Made by a program: the position numbers and the translations under genes
Notes under the pieces: model-generated
What the model was told of the DNA's origin: nothing
What the model saw: the letters and a program-made list of their open reading frames with translations, nothing else
The model's database searches: none
In this document: piece after piece, positions 5,040-6,971 of the stretch
How positions within the stretch are numbered: the stretch's first letter is position 1
Layout of the letters: each line of letters begins with the position of its first letter
From: Acidobacteriaceae bacterium
GTDB lineage: Bacteria > Acidobacteriota > Terriglobia > Terriglobales > Acidobacteriaceae
DNA length: 6,971 nt
Reading direction: 5' to 3'
Assembly (NCBI GenBank): GCA_030049955.1
Contig: JASIJX010000593.1
Coordinates: 1 to 6,971 of the forward strand

Positions 5040-6452
5040 TCAGTGCAGGTTAGGATAAGTACGGTAGGCGAGGATGGTGGAATCGAGCGGGGTACCTCGC
5101 ACGAGGTTGATCCTTAATAGAACCTCGAAGTAGGGGAGCTTGTTCGCGTGCAACTGTCTCTGGAAATTAGACAACCGGCTCTCCGAGAGAAGGAAGTCTC
5201 CGTCCGCCTCGACAGATTCGGCCCCTGCCCCGTCGAGGATTAGGACTTTACCTTGATGATCGGGCAGGGGCAGATACGCCACGATTCCGTACTTCGTGTC
5301 GAGGGTCGATACGTAAACGCGTCGCTCATCAGAAGCTGGAGCGCGGTTCGTAATGTTGTAAAAATGGTCTACATTTGCTACGAAATTCATGCGGTCCCTG
5401 AAGGGTTGCTCCCAGGGATTCGAGAGACCGTTTCCGAGCAGTATCACGTTGTCCCGCGCAAATAGGTCCGCGACGAAATTTTTCGATTTATAGTAGTGGA
5501 TTCTGCGCGCCTGATTATCCAGCGCCAAGATACGGCGCATCACCGTGAACTCGCTGCTGCTCGTGATGTCCAGTTTCGAGATCACACCTAAGGAGTTGAG
5601 GAGATCCGCGCTCATGCCTGGCTTCTGAAGCTGCTGGGTATAGTCGCGGGTAATGTAGTTCTCGAGCGAAAACACATTGCCGCTGAGGCGCTGGCAAATG
5701 GAAAATCCCTCATCACCAGTAACAACATCCGTCAGCGGCCGGGATCCGAGGAAATCGGTCCAGAACGCGAAGACGGTCGGCTCATCAGTTTTCATGGCCG
5801 CGATGGGCTGGTTAATTGAATCCAGCGAGTGCTGCAAGGATCGGTTCTGTGTCCACAAAACGACGGTAGAGATGGCAAGGGCCAACGAAATGAGCGTCGT
5901 CGCCACCCATAGGCGGTTCAGGAAAGCTCGCCCGAGCGATGTCTGGTTGCGAAGATTCTTAGGGTGGGGTGATACCACGGCGGGAACGGCATCCGAATCT
6001 TTCTCTGTGTTGAGGGGGTCTTCTAAATGTGCGGGTAAAGCTTCCTGGGCTGATTGGGCATGATTCGCGAATTCCGCTCGACTTGGGAAGGACGGCTTGT
6101 AGGTCCCCTGCGGAATGAAGATGATCACCTCCTCCGCAGAGCCCTCGGTGGAAAAGTACTGCTCAAGCTTTCTCCTCAGGTGCCCCATCTGCACGCGAAC
6201 GATATTGTCGTCGAGGGGGTTGAAGTCGTTACGTCTGCCAAGCACCCGATACCCAATCTCAAACTCGGGAATGGGTTCTTCCGGCTGGAGGACAGCATGG
6301 CGTACCACGAAGAGAAGTATGGCTCGAAGTTGGGTGGCACGAGAAAACGTGTGGCTTTGAACTGCTCTTTGGGCCGCCACCCAACGTGGATCGTCTCCTA
6401 GGCTAGATTCGCCGCCGCCGAGAGAGTCCGGAGCTCTGCTCAGTGCCCTCAA
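5040..6452 (-). CDS. Membrane-anchored winged-helix DNA-binding regulator
   Basis: This is a 470-residue one-component regulator of a type frequent in acidobacteria. Residues about 25-122 form a DNA-binding winged helix: QLRAILLFVVRHA, EFEIGYRVLGRRNDFNPLDD, NIVRVQMGHLRRKLEQYF and FIPQGTYKPSF. A Ser/Pro/Glu-rich linker (125-175) follows. A single transmembrane helix lies at about 181-200 (LWVATTLISLALAISTVVLW). The remaining 270 residues would lie outside the membrane as a putative sensor domain with no family I can name; it contains TVFAFWTDFLGSRP and the closing TILAYRTYPNLH. The overall plan resembles CadC-like transmembrane activators. The start is a TTG at 6452, just after an in-frame TGA, with GGAGG ten bases upstream. 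A GTG further in (residue 25) is an alternative but would clip the domain edge. Its targets are unknown; the sugar cluster just downstream on the same strand is a candidate by position only. Confidence 0.85.
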   Translation of the reverse strand: MRALSRAPDSLGGGESSLGDDPRWVAAQRAVQSHTFSRATQLRAILLFVVRHAVLQPEEPIPEFEIGYRVLGRRNDFNPLDDNIVRVQMGHLRRKLEQYFSTEGSAEEVIIFIPQGTYKPSFPSRAEFANHAQSAQEALPAHLEDPLNTEKDSDAVPAVVSPHPKNLRNQTSLGRAFLNRLWVATTLISLALAISTVVLWTQNRSLQHSLDSINQPIAAMKTDEPTVFAFWTDFLGSRPLTDVVTGDEGFSICQRLSGNVFSLENYITRDYTQQLQKPGMSADLLNSLGVISKLDITSSSEFTVMRRILALDNQARRIHYYKSKNFVADLFARDNVILLGNGLSNPWEQPFRDRMNFVANVDHFYNITNRAPASDERRVYVSTLDTKYGIVAYLPLPDHQGKVLILDGAGAESVEADGDFLLSESRLSNFQRQLHANKLPYFEVLLRINLVRGTPLDSTILAYRTYPNLH

Positions 6453-6491
6453 ACCTCAATGCCCTCCGCGAGCCATCATTTTCTCTTAAGC

Positions 6492-6515
6492 GCCCAAGAT
6501 TTACAAGATTTGGGC
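6492..6515. repeat. Tandem CAAGATTT pair inside a GCCCAA/TTGGGC inverted repeat
   Basis: CAAGATTT occurs at 6495-6502 and again at 6504-6511, a 9-base period. The same segment is framed by GCCCAA (6492-6497) and its reverse complement TTGGGC (6510-6515). It lies 40-60 bases ahead of the regulator's TTG start, where an autoregulatory operator would be expected. Role inferred from position only. Confidence 0.35.
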
Positions 6516-6750
6516 TCGCGTGGCCGTAATCAGTTCAAAAATCTACATCATCACGTAAAAAAACAGGCATTTACGGTTAATTTACTTCCCAGACGCTCTG
6601 GCTGTGGAGGAGGCTCCTTGCGTCATCGGACGGCAGGGGAGTGGTGCGATAGATGCTTTGGCGCCACACAAATCATCTGCAGTCAGCAGTTGCGCGAATC
6701 TATGAGACGTGTTCTTTAGTCTCCCCAACCCCGGCGCACCCGATGGGGCC

Positions 6751-6822
6751 ATGGCTAAGACGTTAAAGGTACAAAAACAACCGCTTTCTGCCGACGATTT
6801 CGCCCCAAGGTGGTGGAGGTGA
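6751..6822 (+). CDS. Short reading frame, possible gene remnant of unknown function
   Basis: This is a 23-codon frame reading MAKTLKVQKQPLSADDF followed by APRWWR and a TGA. The composition is protein-like and the frame is open upstream of the ATG for several codons (FSLPNPGAPDGA). No good ribosome binding site is visible. It may be the truncated start of a larger gene or chance; I recognise no family. Confidence 0.2.
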   Translation: MAKTLKVQKQPLSADDFAPRWWR

Positions 6823-6888
6823 TTGGCTGTGGAGTGGCGTGGATGAGGTCGCGATTTAACCTTCGGCCGAACATTGGAGACTGCCTCT

Positions 6889-6971
6889 ATGTTCTCCGAG
6901 TTCCAGCGCTGCAACCTAATAGGAGCTGAGCGTGTCCGGCTGGCAAGCCAGCGAGCGGACTCGCGGGGTGA
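6889..6971 (+). CDS. Possible 5' end of a gene running off the window
   Basis: Two candidate starts lie at the right edge. An ATG at 6889 has GGAG nine bases upstream and is open for 27 codons to the window end. A GTG at 6932, in another frame, has AGGAG six bases upstream and is open for 13 codons. Only one at most can be real, and neither tail is long enough to identify a family. Confidence 0.2.
   Translation, partial: MFSEFQRCNLIGAERVRLASQRADSRG
6934..6960. repeat. Imperfect hairpin at the right edge
   Basis: GTCCG-GCTGG, loop CAAG, CCAGC, bulge GAG, CGGAC: a ten-pair stem with a four-base loop and a three-base bulge. A second small stem, GCGAG/CTCGC, starts inside it. There is no U-run after it within the window, so it is not an obvious terminator. 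It could be an element end, a repeat unit or a structured start region. Confidence 0.35.

Larger units (their letters stand above)
6453..6971. other. Intergenic stretch without a convincing complete gene
   Basis: These 519 bases lie upstream of the regulator. The first 130 are A/T-rich for this window and should hold the regulator's promoter; I cannot fix a -35/-10 pair. They include a tandem repeat at 6495-6511. The rest has only a 23-codon frame (6751-6822) and possible gene starts and a hairpin at the right edge. Longer open frames on both strands (6459-6719 and 6582-6914) do not read like protein. No tRNA, insertion-sequence end or CRISPR repeat is seen. Confidence 0.5.

Noticed and set aside
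6582..6914. A 110-codon - strand frame in the right intergenic stretch
   Set aside because: Its composition is His/Ser/Arg-heavy with no domain, no good ribosome binding site and no supporting neighbour.
1..6971. CRISPR arrays, tRNA/rRNA genes, complete transposases
   Set aside because: No regularly spaced repeats, no cloverleaf or rRNA-like stretches, and no transposase or integrase motifs were found on either strand.

Overview
The window looks like a chromosomal stretch of an acidobacterium (Acidobacteriota, Terriglobia-like). This is an inference from gene style: a Tat-exported Gfo/Idh/MocA oxidoreductase, a second Gfo/Idh/MocA enzyme, pieces of an MFS transporter and of a sugar-phosphate isomerase/epimerase, and a membrane-anchored winged-helix regulator of a kind common in that phylum. 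No rRNA, tRNA, CRISPR array or complete insertion sequence was recognised.

Left part (1-1163, + strand): the 3' end of a beta-class DNA methyltransferase, cut by the window edge, followed five bases later by a DUF5681 protein. This pair is typical of genomic islands and phage-like cargo.

Middle part (about 1164-2240): a graveyard of scrambled accessory genes. A uracil-DNA-glycosylase-like protein is split in two. Its C-terminal part lies on the + strand (about 1318-1524) and is fused in frame to the N-terminal half of a DUF429 (RNase H-like) protein that stops abruptly at 1836. Its N-terminal part lies on the - strand (2005-1820). The two pieces meet head-on at 1819-1833, where the same bases fit both reading frames. 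To its right, the tail of a DUF3883/restriction-endonuclease-like protein (2189-1947, -) overlaps the start of the glycosylase-like fragment. The likely ancestor was a DUF3883 - UDG-like - DUF429 gene row that was later broken and partly inverted.

Right part (2243-5049, - strand): a carbohydrate-catabolism cluster, read right to left. It holds a C-terminal scrap of a TIM-barrel sugar isomerase/epimerase, an intact Gfo/Idh/MocA oxidoreductase, a frameshifted and truncated start of an MFS transporter, and an intact Tat-signal Gfo/Idh/MocA oxidoreductase with its own ribosome binding site and a 15-bp palindrome upstream. The two enzymes survive while the neighbouring transporter and isomerase are remnants.

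Far right (5040-6971): a 470-residue, single-membrane-span winged-helix regulator (-) whose stop codon sits at the edge of the isomerase scrap. Then come about 520 bases with no convincing complete gene, holding a short tandem repeat, a 23-codon reading frame, and a hairpin and possible gene start at the right edge.
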